From Nakamurella alba (GTDB lineage Bacteria; Actinomycetota; Actinomycetes; Mycobacteriales; Nakamurellaceae): a stretch of DNA of 64,000 bases. The notes under the pieces are model-generated. The model ran no database searches, had not been told where the DNA came from, and saw only the letters and a program-made list of their open reading frames with translations. Numbering within the stretch: position 1 is the first letter of the stretch; each line of letters begins with the position of its first letter. The stretch spans positions 930,001 to 994,000 of the forward strand of contig NZ_WLYK01000001.1 in assembly GCF_009707545.1 (NCBI RefSeq), given 5' to 3'. Shown here one piece after another: positions 37,007 to 47,588 of the stretch. The position numbers and the translations under genes were made by a program.

Positions 37007-38263
37007 TCACGCCAGGCCGGTGGCCTCGAACGCGTCCAGGGTCGGCTTGATGGTGGCGGTCGGGCCGACCTTGTCGGCGATCGCGTCCAGGGTCTTCAGT
37101 CCGTCGCCGGTGTTGAAGATGACGGTCTCGGCATCGGGGTCCAGCTTGCCGGTGGCCAGCAGCTTGCGGAGCACGGCCACCGTGACGCCACCGGCGGTCT
37201 CGGCGAAGATGCCCTCGGTCCGGGCGAGCAGCTGGATGCCCTCGACGACCTCCTCGTCAGTGACGTCCTCGACGGCACCGCCGGTCCGGTTCACCACGTC
37301 CAGGACGTAGGGGCCGTCGGCCGGGTTGCCGATCGCCAGCGACTTCGCGATGGTGTCCGGCCGGACCGGCTGCACGAAGTCCTGGCCGGCCTTGTACGCC
37401 TGCGAGACCGGCGAGCAGCCGGTGGCCTGGGCGCCGAAGATCTTGTACGGGGTGTCGTCGACCAGGCCGAGGGCGGCGAGCTCGGTGAAACCCTTGTCCA
37501 CCTTGGTGAGCTGCGACCCGGAGGCGATCGGGATGACGACCTGCTGCGGGATCCGCCAGCCCAGCGATTCGGCCACCTCGTAGGCCAGGGTCTTCGACCC
37601 CTCGGCGTAGAACGGCCGGACGTTGACGTTGACGAACGCCCAGTCCTCCTGCTCGGCGGCGATCTGCCCTGCCAGGCGGTTGATGTCGTCGTAGTTGCCG
37701 TCGACGGCGATGAGCGTGCCGCCGTACGCGGCGGTGGTCAGGATCTTCTGCTGCTCGAGGTTCGACGGGATGAACACCACCGACCGGATGCCGGCCCGCG
37801 CGGCCGCCGCGGCCACGGCGTTCGCCAGGTTGCCGGTGGACGGGCAGGCCAGCACCTTGAAACCGAGCTCGCGGGCGGCGGCCAGCGCCACCGCGACGAC
37901 GCGGTCCTTGAACGAGTGCGTCGGGTTGCCGGAGTCGTCCTTCACCCACAGGTTGCGCAGACCCAGTTCCCGGCCGAGGTTCTCGGCCTTCACCAGCTTC
38001 GTCGCGCCCGGGTTGATGTTCGGCGTCGAGGCCACGTGCGAGGGCACCGGCAGCAGCGGCGCGTAACGCCAGATGTTCTGCGGGCCCGCCTCGATGGCCG
38101 CGCGCAGCTCGTCGCCCCGGAGCCGGAACTCGTACGCGACCTCGAGCGGCCCGAAGCACTCGGTACAGGCGTAGCTGGGTCCGAGTTCGACCCGTGCGCC
38201 GCACTCGCGACAGGACAGGGCGACGGCGGCACCGAGATCGGTACCGGACAGGACAGCAGTCAT
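37007..38263 (-). CDS. thrC: Threonine synthase with N-terminal zinc ribbon
   Basis: PLP enzyme converting O-phosphohomoserine to threonine. 418 residues. A zinc ribbon (C18, C21, C33, C36) precedes the catalytic domain, as in many long-form threonine synthases. The PLP lysine is in GNPTHSFKDR and the phosphate loop in PSTGNLANAVAA. The ATG at 38263 has GAGAGG seven bases upstream. A SAM-I riboswitch lies in the leader. Neighbouring threonine or methionine genes are absent. Confidence 0.95.
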   Translation of the reverse strand: MTAVLSGTDLGAAVALSCRECGARVELGPSYACTECFGPLEVAYEFRLRGDELRAAIEAGPQNIWRYAPLLPVPSHVASTPNINPGATKLVKAENLGRELGLRNLWVKDDSGNPTHSFKDRVVAVALAAARELGFKVLACPSTGNLANAVAAAAARAGIRSVVFIPSNLEQQKILTTAAYGGTLIAVDGNYDDINRLAGQIAAEQEDWAFVNVNVRPFYAEGSKTLAYEVAESLGWRIPQQVVIPIASGSQLTKVDKGFTELAALGLVDDTPYKIFGAQATGCSPVSQAYKAGQDFVQPVRPDTIAKSLAIGNPADGPYVLDVVNRTGGAVEDVTDEEVVEGIQLLARTEGIFAETAGGVTVAVLRKLLATGKLDPDAETVIFNTGDGLKTLDAIADKVGPTATIKPTLDAFEATGLA

Positions 38264-38278
38264 GACGAGGCCTCTCTG

Positions 38279-38415
38279 CTCATCTTCCCCGTTCGTGACG
38301 GGACGGAATTGGCACCTTCGGTCGATGGCCTCGCGAGCTGAGCTCGAAGAACGCGATCATCCGACGCGGTTGCCGGGGCTTCAACGGGCCGTATCCCTCT
38401 GCCCCTCTGGATGAG
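38279..38415 (-). promoter_or_regulatory. SAM-I (S-box) riboswitch in the thrC leader
   Basis: On the reverse strand the conserved core is clear: CTCATCCAGAGGGGCAGAGG, then GGCCCGTTGAAGCCCCGGCAACC-type sequence (38394-38366 region), GAAGGTGCCAATTCC and the closing GATGAG that pairs with the first CTCATC (P1). The order fits SAM-I rather than the actinobacterial SAM-IV layout. P1's 3' strand ends only a few bases before the ribosome site AGAGAGG, so translational control is likely; no U-rich terminator is visible. Confidence 0.88.
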
Positions 38416-38436
38416 GTGTATTCGGTTGTGCGGCTG

Positions 38437-38442
38437 ATCCTA
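38437..38442 (-). promoter_or_regulatory. Putative -10 box for the thrC riboswitch transcript
   Basis: TAGGAT on the reverse strand lies about 20 bases upstream of the riboswitch P1. No good -35 box could be seen. Confidence 0.35.
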
Positions 38443-38465
38443 CATGGGCACTCGGTGCCGTTGGA

Positions 38466-38915
38466 CTAGTCGGCGCTCGTGGTGGTGTCGAGAGCGGTGG
38501 CGATCTGGTCGGTGACGTGCTTCCAGTGCGTGCGCTGCCGGTCGCGGGCGGCGGCGTCGGGGAGGCGCTCCTGGTGGAACCCGATGCCGGTGCGGTCGTC
38601 CCGGTCGTCCAGGGTCAGCTGGATCGTCGAGTCCGGTCCGCCGGCGTCCTGCAGGGTCAGCCGGATCCGGTATCCCGGGTGGTAGGAGCGGATCTCGCCG
38701 CTTGCGCCGCCGTCCAGCACGAACCCTTCGCCACGATCGGTCGGCAGTGCTCCGTCGACGGGTGTGCCCAGCCACAGGGCCAGGCCGTCCGTCGAGGTGA
38801 GGAGCTCCCACACCACCGCTGCCGGGTACGGCACGGTGCTGCGCACCCCGATCTCCCAGCCCGCGTCGCGGGTGAGTCCGGTGGTGTCCGTCGGCGTCTG
38901 TCCGAGGCTGTCCAT
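38466..38915 (-). CDS. SRPBCC (START-like, AHSA1-type) domain protein
   Basis: 149 residues with the hydrophobic-cavity fold of the SRPBCC superfamily: VRSTVPYPAAVVWELLTS, LWLGTP and a terminal long helix with HWKHVTDQIATAL. Proteins of this kind bind lipids or small hydrophobic ligands; no catalytic residues can be assigned. The ATG at 38915 has AAGGAG upstream. It is divergent from the CGNR gene, and the 24-bp palindrome between them suggests joint control. Confidence 0.8.
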   Translation of the reverse strand: MDSLGQTPTDTTGLTRDAGWEIGVRSTVPYPAAVVWELLTSTDGLALWLGTPVDGALPTDRGEGFVLDGGASGEIRSYHPGYRIRLTLQDAGGPDSTIQLTLDDRDDRTGIGFHQERLPDAAARDRQRTHWKHVTDQIATALDTTTSAD

Positions 38916-38947
38916 GGTCGTCTCCTTCGCTCGTCGGTGCTGCTTCG

Positions 38948-38971
38948 ATGTAACCGGTATAGTGGTTACAT
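38948..38971. promoter_or_regulatory. 24-bp palindromic operator between SRPBCC and CGNR genes
   Basis: ATGTAACC-N8-GGTTACAT is a perfect 8-bp inverted repeat. The spacer contains TATAGT, a good -10 box that ends six bases before the CGNR ATG, so the right arm overlaps the start codon. A bound protein would block the leaderless CGNR promoter and could act on the SRPBCC promoter too. Confidence 0.7.
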
Positions 38972-39560
38972 GCACGGTCTGTCAACGATGCGGTCGTCCG
39001 ACGGGGCGGTCTGGACCTTCGATCCTGGAGCGCTCTCCGCGGAGTTCCTGCTGCTCGGAGGCCCGGACGAGCTGGCGGTGTGGGACACCCTCCGCACTCC
39101 GCAGGACCTCGCCGACTGGGCCGGCCGGTGCTCGCTGGCCGTTGCGCCGGTCGCCGTCGACGGCACCGCACTCGCCGGGGCGCGGGCCCTGCGCGATGCG
39201 CTGTGGCGGGCCTTCCGGGCGCGCATGGCCGGCGGCCGGATCCCCGACGCGGACCTCGCGACGATCAACGCGGCCGCGGCCGTGCCGCCACTCGCCCCGG
39301 TACTGGACGGCGCCGAACGATCGCTCTGGCAGCAGCCGGCCACCGGCGCCCAGGTCGTGGCCGACGTGGCCAGGGACGCCGTCCGGGTGCTCGGCGGGCC
39401 GCTGGCCGACCGGATCCGCGAGTGCGCGGCGGACGACTGCGCCCTGGTGTTCGTGGACACCTCCCGGACCGGCGCGCGGCGCTGGTGCTCGATGCAGCGG
39501 TGCGGGAACCGGTCCAAGGTCCGGGCCTCCCGGCAGCGCGGTCGCGAGGACAGTGCCTGA
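38970..39560 (+). CDS. CGNR zinc-finger (ABATE domain) putative regulator
   Basis: 196 residues. The N-terminal part (about 1-145) is of the ABATE type, which may sense a ligand. The C-terminal zinc finger has C152, C157, C173 and C178, the last in the signature CGNR, followed by a basic tail (SKVRASRQRGR) that could bind DNA. The ATG at 38970 has no ribosome site and lies inside the palindrome, so the mRNA is probably leaderless and the gene autoregulated. The ligand is unknown. Confidence 0.85.
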   Translation: MHGLSTMRSSDGAVWTFDPGALSAEFLLLGGPDELAVWDTLRTPQDLADWAGRCSLAVAPVAVDGTALAGARALRDALWRAFRARMAGGRIPDADLATINAAAAVPPLAPVLDGAERSLWQQPATGAQVVADVARDAVRVLGGPLADRIRECAADDCALVFVDTSRTGARRWCSMQRCGNRSKVRASRQRGREDSA

Positions 39561-39599
39561 CGGATCGGGGCTGTCGGCGACGACTGGCAGGATGGCGAC

Positions 39600-40574
39600 G
39601 TGCCGACGGCGACCCCCACACCACCGCCCCCGCTCGTCCTGGTGACGGGCGACGAAGGGTTGCTCGTGGACCGTGCGGTCAGCCGGACCATGGCGGCCGC
39701 GCGTGCCGTCGATCCCGAGGTCGAGCGCCGCGACGCGACCGGTGCCGGGCTGAGCCCGGCCGAGTTCGCGGACCTGGTGGCGCCCAGCCTGTTCGCCGAG
39801 CCACGCGTGGTGATCGTCCGTGGCGCGCACGAGGTCTCGAAGGAGACCGCCGCAGAACTGCTGCGCTACACCACCGATCAGGTGGACGGGGTGGTGCTGC
39901 TGGTCCAGCACGCCGGCGGGGCCCGCAACAAGCCGCTCGCCGACGGTCTTCGCAAGGCCGGCGCCGCTGTGCTGACCTGCGAGAAGGTCACCCGTCCCGC
40001 GGAGCGGATCGACTTCGTGCGCAACGAGATCCGGTCCGCCGGCGGCACCACGTCCCCGGACGCGGTGGCCGCGCTGGTGGACGCGGTCGGCTCCGACCTG
40101 CGCGAGCTCGCCGCCGCCGCTGGCCAGCTGGTCGCCGACACCGGCGGGATGGTCGACGAGGCCGCCGTCCGCCGCTACCACCACGGGCGTGCCGAGGTCT
40201 CCGGATTCGCGATCGCGGATCTGGTGATGGCGGGTGACATCCCGGCGGCGCTGGAGGCGCTGCGCTGGGCCCTGGACGTCGGGGTGGCGCACGTGCTGAT
40301 CGCCGACGCGCTCGCCGACGGCGTGCGGACGGTGGCGAAGGTGGCCGGGGTCCGCAGTGGGAACTCCTACCAGCTCGCCGGTCAGCTGGGCATGCCGCCC
40401 TGGAAGATCGACAAGGCCAAAGGTGTGGCCCGTGGCTGGTCCGAGGCGGGGCTCGCCGCCGGTACGGCCGCGGTCGCAGTGGTCAACGCCGAGGTGAAAG
40501 GTGCCGCCGCCGACCCGGACTACGCGCTGGAGAAGGCCGTGATCGCGGTCGGCCGGGCGCGTCGGCTGAGCTGA
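39600..40574 (+). CDS. holA: DNA polymerase III subunit delta
   Basis: The clamp-loader subunit that opens the beta clamp. 324 residues: N-terminal P-loop-like fold without a Walker motif (LVLVTGDEGLLVDRAV), the middle lid with RPAERIDFVRNE, and the helical C-terminal collar domain. The GTG at 39600 has CAGGA upstream. In actinobacteria holA normally follows comEC directly; here 17 kb separates them. Confidence 0.93.
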   Translation: MPTATPTPPPPLVLVTGDEGLLVDRAVSRTMAAARAVDPEVERRDATGAGLSPAEFADLVAPSLFAEPRVVIVRGAHEVSKETAAELLRYTTDQVDGVVLLVQHAGGARNKPLADGLRKAGAAVLTCEKVTRPAERIDFVRNEIRSAGGTTSPDAVAALVDAVGSDLRELAAAAGQLVADTGGMVDEAAVRRYHHGRAEVSGFAIADLVMAGDIPAALEALRWALDVGVAHVLIADALADGVRTVAKVAGVRSGNSYQLAGQLGMPPWKIDKAKGVARGWSEAGLAAGTAAVAVVNAEVKGAAADPDYALEKAVIAVGRARRLS

Positions 40575-40593
40575 CCCTGCCCGCCGGCGGTGG

Positions 40594-40608
40594 CCGGGTG
40601 AGTCACCG
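40594..40608. repeat. Second copy of a 15-bp palindromic motif behind holA
   Basis: CCGGGTGAGTCACCG is identical to 25390-25404. Both copies lie 10-20 bases behind a forward-strand stop codon and contain the inverted repeat GGTGA-G-TCACC. Confidence 0.6.
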
Positions 40609-40691
40609 GCCCGGCATCGGGTCGGTCATCGATGGTCCCGGCTCTCGACGGTGTCTGCAGGATCGGCGCGACGGACCGGCGCGAACGCAGA

Positions 40692-40725
40692 AACGGCGCC
40701 ACCCCCGCGAGGGGATGACGCCGTT
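40692..40725 (-). terminator. Terminator of rpsT
   Basis: On the reverse strand ACGGCG-TCATCCCC and GGGGGTGG-CGCCGT pair (with G-U pairs) around TCGC and are followed by TTTC, about 41 bases after the rpsT stop. It may also stop holA transcription from the other side. Confidence 0.7.
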
Positions 40726-40766
40726 CGCGACCGTCGGTGGTCCGGGGCGAATCCGGACCGACCGGG

Positions 40767-41027
40767 TCAGAGCGCGTTGACCTGCTGGGCCAGCGCCGAC
40801 TTGCGGTTCGCGGCCTGGTTGGCGTGGATGACGCCCTTCGACACGGCCTTGTCGAGGCTGCGGGAGGCGACCACGAGCTGCGTGGTGGCGGCTTCCTTGT
40901 CGCCGGCCTCGATGGCGGTGCGGACGCGCCGGACGGCGGTCTTCAGCGCCGACTTCACGGACTTGTTCCGCAGCCGAGCGGCCTCGTTGGTACGAATACG
41001 CTTGATCTGCGACTTGATGTTGGCCAC
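40767..41027 (-). CDS. rpsT: 30S ribosomal protein S20
   Basis: Ribosomal protein bS20, 86 residues, three-helix bundle binding 16S rRNA. Begins [21 protein letters not shown] and carries the conserved [14 protein letters not shown] segment. GTG start at 41027; AAGG lies ten bases upstream. It is convergent with holA, the usual position in actinobacteria. Monocistronic with its own terminator. Confidence 0.98.
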   Translation of the reverse strand: MANIKSQIKRIRTNEAARLRNKSVKSALKTAVRRVRTAIEAGDKEAATTQLVVASRSLDKAVSKGVIHANQAANRKSALAQQVNAL

Positions 41028-41205
41028 GCCGGATTGCCTTCGTTTCGTCTCGGTGCTGCTGGGATGATGCCCAGGCGGGCACCGCTTCTGTGTTCCAGGT
41101 CTGTCCGTGCACTCCTCGGAGCGCACACGGTTGTCCAGAGTACCAGCCGCCCGAAGTGATCCCAAACGCCCTGAACTGCGACGGGACCGGCCACGGCCCG
41201 GCCGC

Positions 41206-42273
41206 TCAGGGACAGGTCAGTGCCTGGGGCGGCGGTGCCCCGCCGGTCTCCAGCGCGGCGATCACCCAGTTCACCACGCCCGGGTCCGCGGGGATGGCGA
41301 CGTGGTCGGTGACCAGCCCGGGGCACTGGTCCTCGGCAACGATCGACACCACCCGGTCCGCCGGGCCCTCGGGCACCTGGGAAGCGGTCGGCGTCACCGC
41401 CGTGTCGGCGGAACTGGACACCACCGCGTACCGCACGGCGCCGTCCAGATCGCCGCCGGCATCGAGCCGCTGCAGTAACTCCGACCCGGCCACCTGGTCG
41501 GCGCACGCCGCACAGACCGGGGCCAGCGCCTGCACCTCCGGAGCGGTGGTGCCGTGGAAGGTCGGGGCGATGAGCACGGCCACGCGGACCAGGTCTGCGA
41601 GCCCGTTGTCGCGCAGCATCGTGCGGACGATCAGCCCACCCTGCGAATAGCCGACCAGGTCCAGCCGGGCGGACCCGGTCGACTCCAGCACCTGCCGGGC
41701 CGCCGCCGCGACCTCGGTCGCCGACGACCCGACGGCATCGGTGCCCTGGTTGCCGTAGTCGACCGCGTAGACGCAGCGCCCGGTCTCCACCAGGGGATAG
41801 GCCAGACCGCCGTAGTTCGACGATGCGGTGGAGAAGGTGCCGTGGATCAGCAGCACCGGCGGGACGTCGGCGGTGGGCACGCAGTCCGCGTCGTTGACCC
41901 CGTCCAGCCCGACGTCGGGCAGCGGCCACCCCGGTGGCGCGACGGAACTGCCGGAGCCGGCGGCACCCCCTGGATCGGCCGAACCGACGGGGCCATCGGT
42001 CGACCCGGGGTCGGTCGGCTCCGATTCGGAAGAACCTGGATCGCCGGGTACCGGTTGCTCGTCCGTGGTCGGGGTTCCGGTGCGCGGGTCGACACCCGGG
42101 ACGGATCCGCCGGTCGGAGCGGCGCCGGCCGACGGACGTGCTGCGCCTGCGATCGCCGTGCCGGCGGTGGTGGTGCCGCACGCGGCGAGCGCCCCGCCGA
42201 GCAGGACGCCGAGGACCGCGGCGACGATCCGGGAACGCAGGTGGCGTGGCGCCGTCGGATCCATGGCGGTCAT
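41206..42273 (-). CDS. Secreted alpha/beta-hydrolase lipoprotein (lipase-like)
   Basis: 355 residues. A lipoprotein signal peptide ends in the lipobox LAAC with Cys32. A Gly/Ser/Pro/Asp-rich spacer of about 80 residues leads to an alpha/beta-hydrolase domain with the oxyanion motif [11 protein letters not shown], the nucleophile elbow VGYSQGGL and TDHVAIP for the histidine. Similar to secreted actinobacterial triacylglycerol lipases/esterases. ATG 42273 preferred (GGGCAGG upstream), 42264 possible. Confidence 0.85.
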   Translation of the reverse strand: MTAMDPTAPRHLRSRIVAAVLGVLLGGALAACGTTTAGTAIAGAARPSAGAAPTGGSVPGVDPRTGTPTTDEQPVPGDPGSSESEPTDPGSTDGPVGSADPGGAAGSGSSVAPPGWPLPDVGLDGVNDADCVPTADVPPVLLIHGTFSTASSNYGGLAYPLVETGRCVYAVDYGNQGTDAVGSSATEVAAAARQVLESTGSARLDLVGYSQGGLIVRTMLRDNGLADLVRVAVLIAPTFHGTTAPEVQALAPVCAACADQVAGSELLQRLDAGGDLDGAVRYAVVSSSADTAVTPTASQVPEGPADRVVSIVAEDQCPGLVTDHVAIPADPGVVNWVIAALETGGAPPPQALTCP

Positions 42274-42416
42274 CGTGCCTGCCCGGCGCCGTTCCCGCGC
42301 CAGATTCGTCCGGAGCCAGTGGTCCGCGACGGAACGGGACGACGTCCCGCCACGCGGATCGAAAGCGCGTCGCGGATCAGCAGGGGGCCGGACCACGACG
42401 CAGGCAGGATGGACCG

Positions 42417-42791
42417 GTGAACCTCACCTCGAGAGTCCGACCGACCACGGCGCTGCTGATCGGGATCTTCACCGTCTCCGGCACCTTGCACTTCCTTCGC
42501 CCTGGCCCGTTCGTCGCGATCGTGCCGAAGCGGCTGCCGGCCAAGAAGGAACTGGTGCTGGTGTCCGGGGGTGTCGAGCTCGTGTGCGCGGGCCTGCTCG
42601 CGGTGCCGCGCACCAGGCCCGCCGGTGGTGTGCTGTCCGCCGGCCTGCTGGCCGGGGTGTTCCCGGCGAACGTCTCCATGGCGCTGCGATCCAAGCGGAA
42701 GCCCGCCTGGTACCGGGTCGCTGTCTGGGCCCGGCTGCCGCTGCAGATCCCGCTGATCGCCTGGGCGCTGCGCGCTGGAAGGGGAGCCTGA
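42417..42791 (+). CDS. DoxX-like small membrane protein
   Basis: 124 residues with about four hydrophobic segments and the DoxX-type start IGIFTVSGTLHFLRPGPF followed by a loop PKRLPAKKELVLVSG. Function unknown; relatives act in redox or membrane processes. GTG at 42417 with AGGATGG upstream. It ends three bases from the convergent YjbR gene. Confidence 0.75.
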   Translation: MNLTSRVRPTTALLIGIFTVSGTLHFLRPGPFVAIVPKRLPAKKELVLVSGGVELVCAGLLAVPRTRPAGGVLSAGLLAGVFPANVSMALRSKRKPAWYRVAVWARLPLQIPLIAWALRAGRGA

Positions 42792-42793
42792 GC

Positions 42794-43231
42794 TCAGCGG
42801 ACCTTGCGCAGCACCGCCACGAGAGCAGGCCCGTCCACTGCAGCGGCGGCCCGCGGTGGGAGCCGGTCCAGGTAGCCCTCGACCAGGATCTCCGCGATCG
42901 CCGGCCAGTCGACGTCGACGTCCAACCAGGCGCCCACCCAGCCGCTCGGGCCGACGTAGGCCGGCCGGTAGTAGCGGTCCGGGTCCTCCTCGATCCAGGT
43001 CTGCTGGGCGCCGGGCGCTCCCTTCGCCCAGAGCTCGGTCCGGCCCGAGGCGTGGTGATCGTGCATCGTCGATGCGTAGGACTTCCCGCGCACCTGGTAG
43101 GTCGGCGACCCGTGGGACTGCTTGACGGTGGTGTCCGGCAGCCGCAGGCACCAGCGGTGCACCTTGCGGAGCGCGGCGGGTTGCCGCCCCAGGTAGGTCA
43201 CGACATCCTGCGGAACCCCGGCATCGACCAT
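42794..43231 (-). CDS. MmcQ/YjbR family DNA-binding-like protein
   Basis: 145 residues. CLRLPDTTVKQSHGSPTYQV and the following GKSYAST, then GWVGAWLDVDVDWPAIAEIL with the terminal helix, match the MmcQ/YjbR (CyaY-like fold) family. The exact role of the family is unknown; a double-wing DNA-binding activity has been proposed. ATG start with no strong ribosome site. Confidence 0.82.
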   Translation of the reverse strand: MVDAGVPQDVVTYLGRQPAALRKVHRWCLRLPDTTVKQSHGSPTYQVRGKSYASTMHDHHASGRTELWAKGAPGAQQTWIEEDPDRYYRPAYVGPSGWVGAWLDVDVDWPAIAEILVEGYLDRLPPRAAAAVDGPALVAVLRKVR

Positions 43232-43250
43232 GACGCCGATCCTCGCCGGA

Positions 43251-44459
43251 TCAGTCGCCGCTGACCAGCCCCTCGCGCGTCGCCTCGTCCCAGCGGTAGA
43301 CCGAGGTGCCGCCGATCCACACCTGCAGCGCCCGCTGCATCACGTCCAGCGGATCGCCCGACCACAGCACCAGGTCCGCGTCCTTACCGACCGCCAGCGA
43401 ACCCACCCGGTCCGCGACTCCCATCACCGTGGCCGGGTTGATGGTGATCGACCGGAGCGCCGTTACCGGGTCCAGGCCCTCCTTGACCGCCAGCGTCGCC
43501 TGGTGGACGAGGAAGTGGATGGGCACCACCGGGTGGTCGGTGATGATCGAGATCTCCACGCCCGCGGCGGCCAGCCGGCCCGGGTTGGCCAGCGACCGGT
43601 TGCGCAGCTCGACCTTCGACCGGCTGGTGAACAGCGGGCCGATCAGCACCGGGATGCCCTTGCCGGCGATGACGTCGGCCAGCAGGTGAGCCTCGGTCCC
43701 GTGGTCGATGACCAGGGTGTAGCCGAACTCGTCCGCGATGCGGAGTGCGGTGGCGATGTCGTCGGCCCGGTGCGAGTGCTGGCGCCACGGCAGTTCACCG
43801 GACAGCACCGCGGCCAGTGCCTCCAGCTTCAGATCACGGTCCGGCGTCTTCGCCTCCGGGTCGGCGGCGGCCCGGTCCAGGGCGTCCTGGTAGGTCCGCG
43901 CCTCGACGAAGGCCTTGCGCAGCACGGCCGCGGTGCCGAGCCGGGTCGAAGGGGTCTGCTTCCGGTCGCCGTAGACCCGCTTCGGGTTCTCGCCGAGTGC
44001 CGACTTCAGGCCGGAGGGGGAGAGCAGCACCATCTCGTCGACGGTCCGGCCGTGGGTGTGCACCGCGACGGTCAGCCCGCCGATGGGGTTGCCCGATCCC
44101 GGGTTGATGTTCACCGTGGTCACGCCTCCGGCCAGTGCGTCCCGGAAACCGATGTCGGCCGGGTTGATCGCGTCCAGCGCCCGGACGTGGGCGGTCACCG
44201 GGTCGGTCATCTCGTTGGTGTCCTCGCCGGCCCAGCCCTCGCCCTCCTCGTGCAGGCCCAGGTGGGTATGGGCGTCGACGAAGCCGGGCAGCAGCCAGCG
44301 GCCGCCGGCCTCGACCACCTCGGCGCCGTCCGGAACGGCCACGTCCGGACCGAGCGCGGTGATCCGGCCGTCCTGCACCAGCACGGTGCCGTCGAACGGC
44401 TCGCCCTCGATCGGCACCACATGTGCCCCGACCACCGCCGTGACCGACTGTCCGCTCAT
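43251..44459 (-). CDS. Amidohydrolase family protein (imidazolonepropionase-like)
   Basis: 402 residues. A metal-dependent hydrolase: beta-sandwich strands at both ends ([16 protein letters not shown] and [16 protein letters not shown]), the HxH pair in DAHTHLG, further histidines in HTHGRTVDE and RQHSHRADD, and the likely catalytic aspartate in IITDHPV. Similar proteins in actinobacteria are annotated as imidazolonepropionase-like amidohydrolases, but no histidine-degradation gene is near, so the substrate is open. ATG 44459 with GAGGAG upstream. Confidence 0.88.
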   Translation of the reverse strand: MSGQSVTAVVGAHVVPIEGEPFDGTVLVQDGRITALGPDVAVPDGAEVVEAGGRWLLPGFVDAHTHLGLHEEGEGWAGEDTNEMTDPVTAHVRALDAINPADIGFRDALAGGVTTVNINPGSGNPIGGLTVAVHTHGRTVDEMVLLSPSGLKSALGENPKRVYGDRKQTPSTRLGTAAVLRKAFVEARTYQDALDRAAADPEAKTPDRDLKLEALAAVLSGELPWRQHSHRADDIATALRIADEFGYTLVIDHGTEAHLLADVIAGKGIPVLIGPLFTSRSKVELRNRSLANPGRLAAAGVEISIITDHPVVPIHFLVHQATLAVKEGLDPVTALRSITINPATVMGVADRVGSLAVGKDADLVLWSGDPLDVMQRALQVWIGGTSVYRWDEATREGLVSGD

Positions 44460-44800
44460 CCCGATCCGCTCCTCGCCGTCGTCCCTGTCCTGCACCTGCC
44501 GCGCGCCGCCGCCGCGTCCGGAGTCCTTCCGGGCGTCGCGTTCGCCGGGTCGAGCCTGGCACTGCCGGCCCCCGGCGCGCACCCCGGGGTGACCGGCGCG
44601 GGGATGTTCCGGACATCGGCCGGACAACCTCGCATCCCTCCGCGGAATGGCGGGGAAATTGTTGTGATACGCCACCGCGGAATCGTCACGGCGATACTTT
44701 CGGTGCGCCTCCGGAGGGCAGGAACATCAGCTGAGGAATGCGAGATCCGGGATGCCGTGCCATTGCGGTATCCATCACCTTTCAAGGACGGGGAAAACGC
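44460..44800. other. Gene-free stretch upstream of the NlpC/P60 gene
   Basis: No gene is supported. CCGCGGAAT occurs at 44640-44648 and again at 44675-44683, 35 bp apart, and an imperfect palindrome GATGTTCCGGACATC lies near 44603-44617. A GATACT box near 44693 is a possible -10. I looked for a c-di-AMP (ydaO) riboswitch, common before such hydrolases, and did not find its conserved core. Confidence 0.5.
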
Positions 44801-45406
44801 ATGAAGATCCGATTGACGTTCGTCGCGCCGCTGTTGGCGGCCGGCGCCCTGGCGCTCGGGACCGGGGTCACCATGGCCCAGGCTGCGCCGACCGCGCCCA
44901 CTGCCGCGCCACTGGCGGCGGCACCGGCGCCGGCGATGCCGACCGACGACGGTGGTGGTGGCGGTCAGACCGCTGCCGAGCAGAAGATCAACGCCGTGAT
45001 CGCCGCAGCGAGATCGCAGACAGGACAGGGACTCACGTACTCCTGGGGAGCCGGTGGCAAGAACGGCCCGAGCTACGGCGTGTGCTGCAGCCCGAGCGGC
45101 TACGACGACCGGCAGCGATACGGCTTCGACTGCTCGGGGCTGACCCAGTACGCGTTCTGGCAGGGCGCCGGGATCAACATCGGGACGTACACCGGTGAGC
45201 AGGTGACCAAGGGCCGCAAGGTCCCGTGGTCGGAACGCAAGCGCGGTGACCTGATCTTCTGGTACAGCGGGAGTTCCACCACCCATGTCGCCATTTACAT
45301 CGGGAACGGCAAGATCATCGAGGCCGCCCCGCCGCGGAACAACACCAGCGTGCACGTGACCTCGGTCTACGGCTCGCATTCCGAGGTGGTCCGGATCATC
45401 GGCTGA
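44801..45406 (+). CDS. Secreted NlpC/P60 peptidoglycan hydrolase
   Basis: 201 residues. Signal peptide of about 30 residues ending near AQA, an Ala/Pro-rich spacer, then the NlpC/P60 cysteine peptidase domain (about 60-200) with the catalytic Cys111 in [14 protein letters not shown] and His162 in TTHVAIYIG. An extra CC pair ([10 protein letters not shown]) before the active site is unusual. It likely cuts the peptide stems of peptidoglycan. ATG 44801 with AAGGACGGGG upstream. Monocistronic. Confidence 0.92.
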   Translation: MKIRLTFVAPLLAAGALALGTGVTMAQAAPTAPTAAPLAAAPAPAMPTDDGGGGGQTAAEQKINAVIAAARSQTGQGLTYSWGAGGKNGPSYGVCCSPSGYDDRQRYGFDCSGLTQYAFWQGAGINIGTYTGEQVTKGRKVPWSERKRGDLIFWYSGSSTTHVAIYIGNGKIIEAAPPRNNTSVHVTSVYGSHSEVVRIIG

Positions 45407-45632
45407 TCCGCGCCGCTGCGCGGCCGTCGGCGACCCGGGCACACCGGGGCGCCGGCGGCCGTCCCGCGGGTGTGCTGTCGCCGGCCCGTCGCGCACGCCC
45501 GGACCGGGGCCCGCGTCGTGGGACAATGGTGTGTCCGCGGTCCCGCAGGGGACGGGTGGACCGGCCGCGCACCCGTGCTGCCGATCCCGCGACAGGGCGC
45601 CCCGCGTCCGAGATGCCCACGAGAGACAGGCA

Positions 45633-47501
<1,869 letters not shown>

Positions 47502-47511
47502 CGGCATCCGG

Positions 47512-47531
47512 GGGTGGGCCTTTCCCCACCC
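47512..47531 (+). terminator. GC-rich hairpin after lepA
   Basis: GGGTGGG and CCCACCC pair around a 6-base loop, starting 11 bases behind the lepA stop. No T-run. Confidence 0.45.
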
Positions 47532-47588
47532 TCGGAACAGCGGCCCAGGGTCCTCGCCCACCTCCTGCCACAGCGGGAGGGTGACTGC

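Noticed and set aside
44460-44800. c-di-AMP (ydaO) riboswitch before the NlpC/P60 gene
   Set aside because: Expected in actinobacteria before wall hydrolases, but the conserved core strings are absent.
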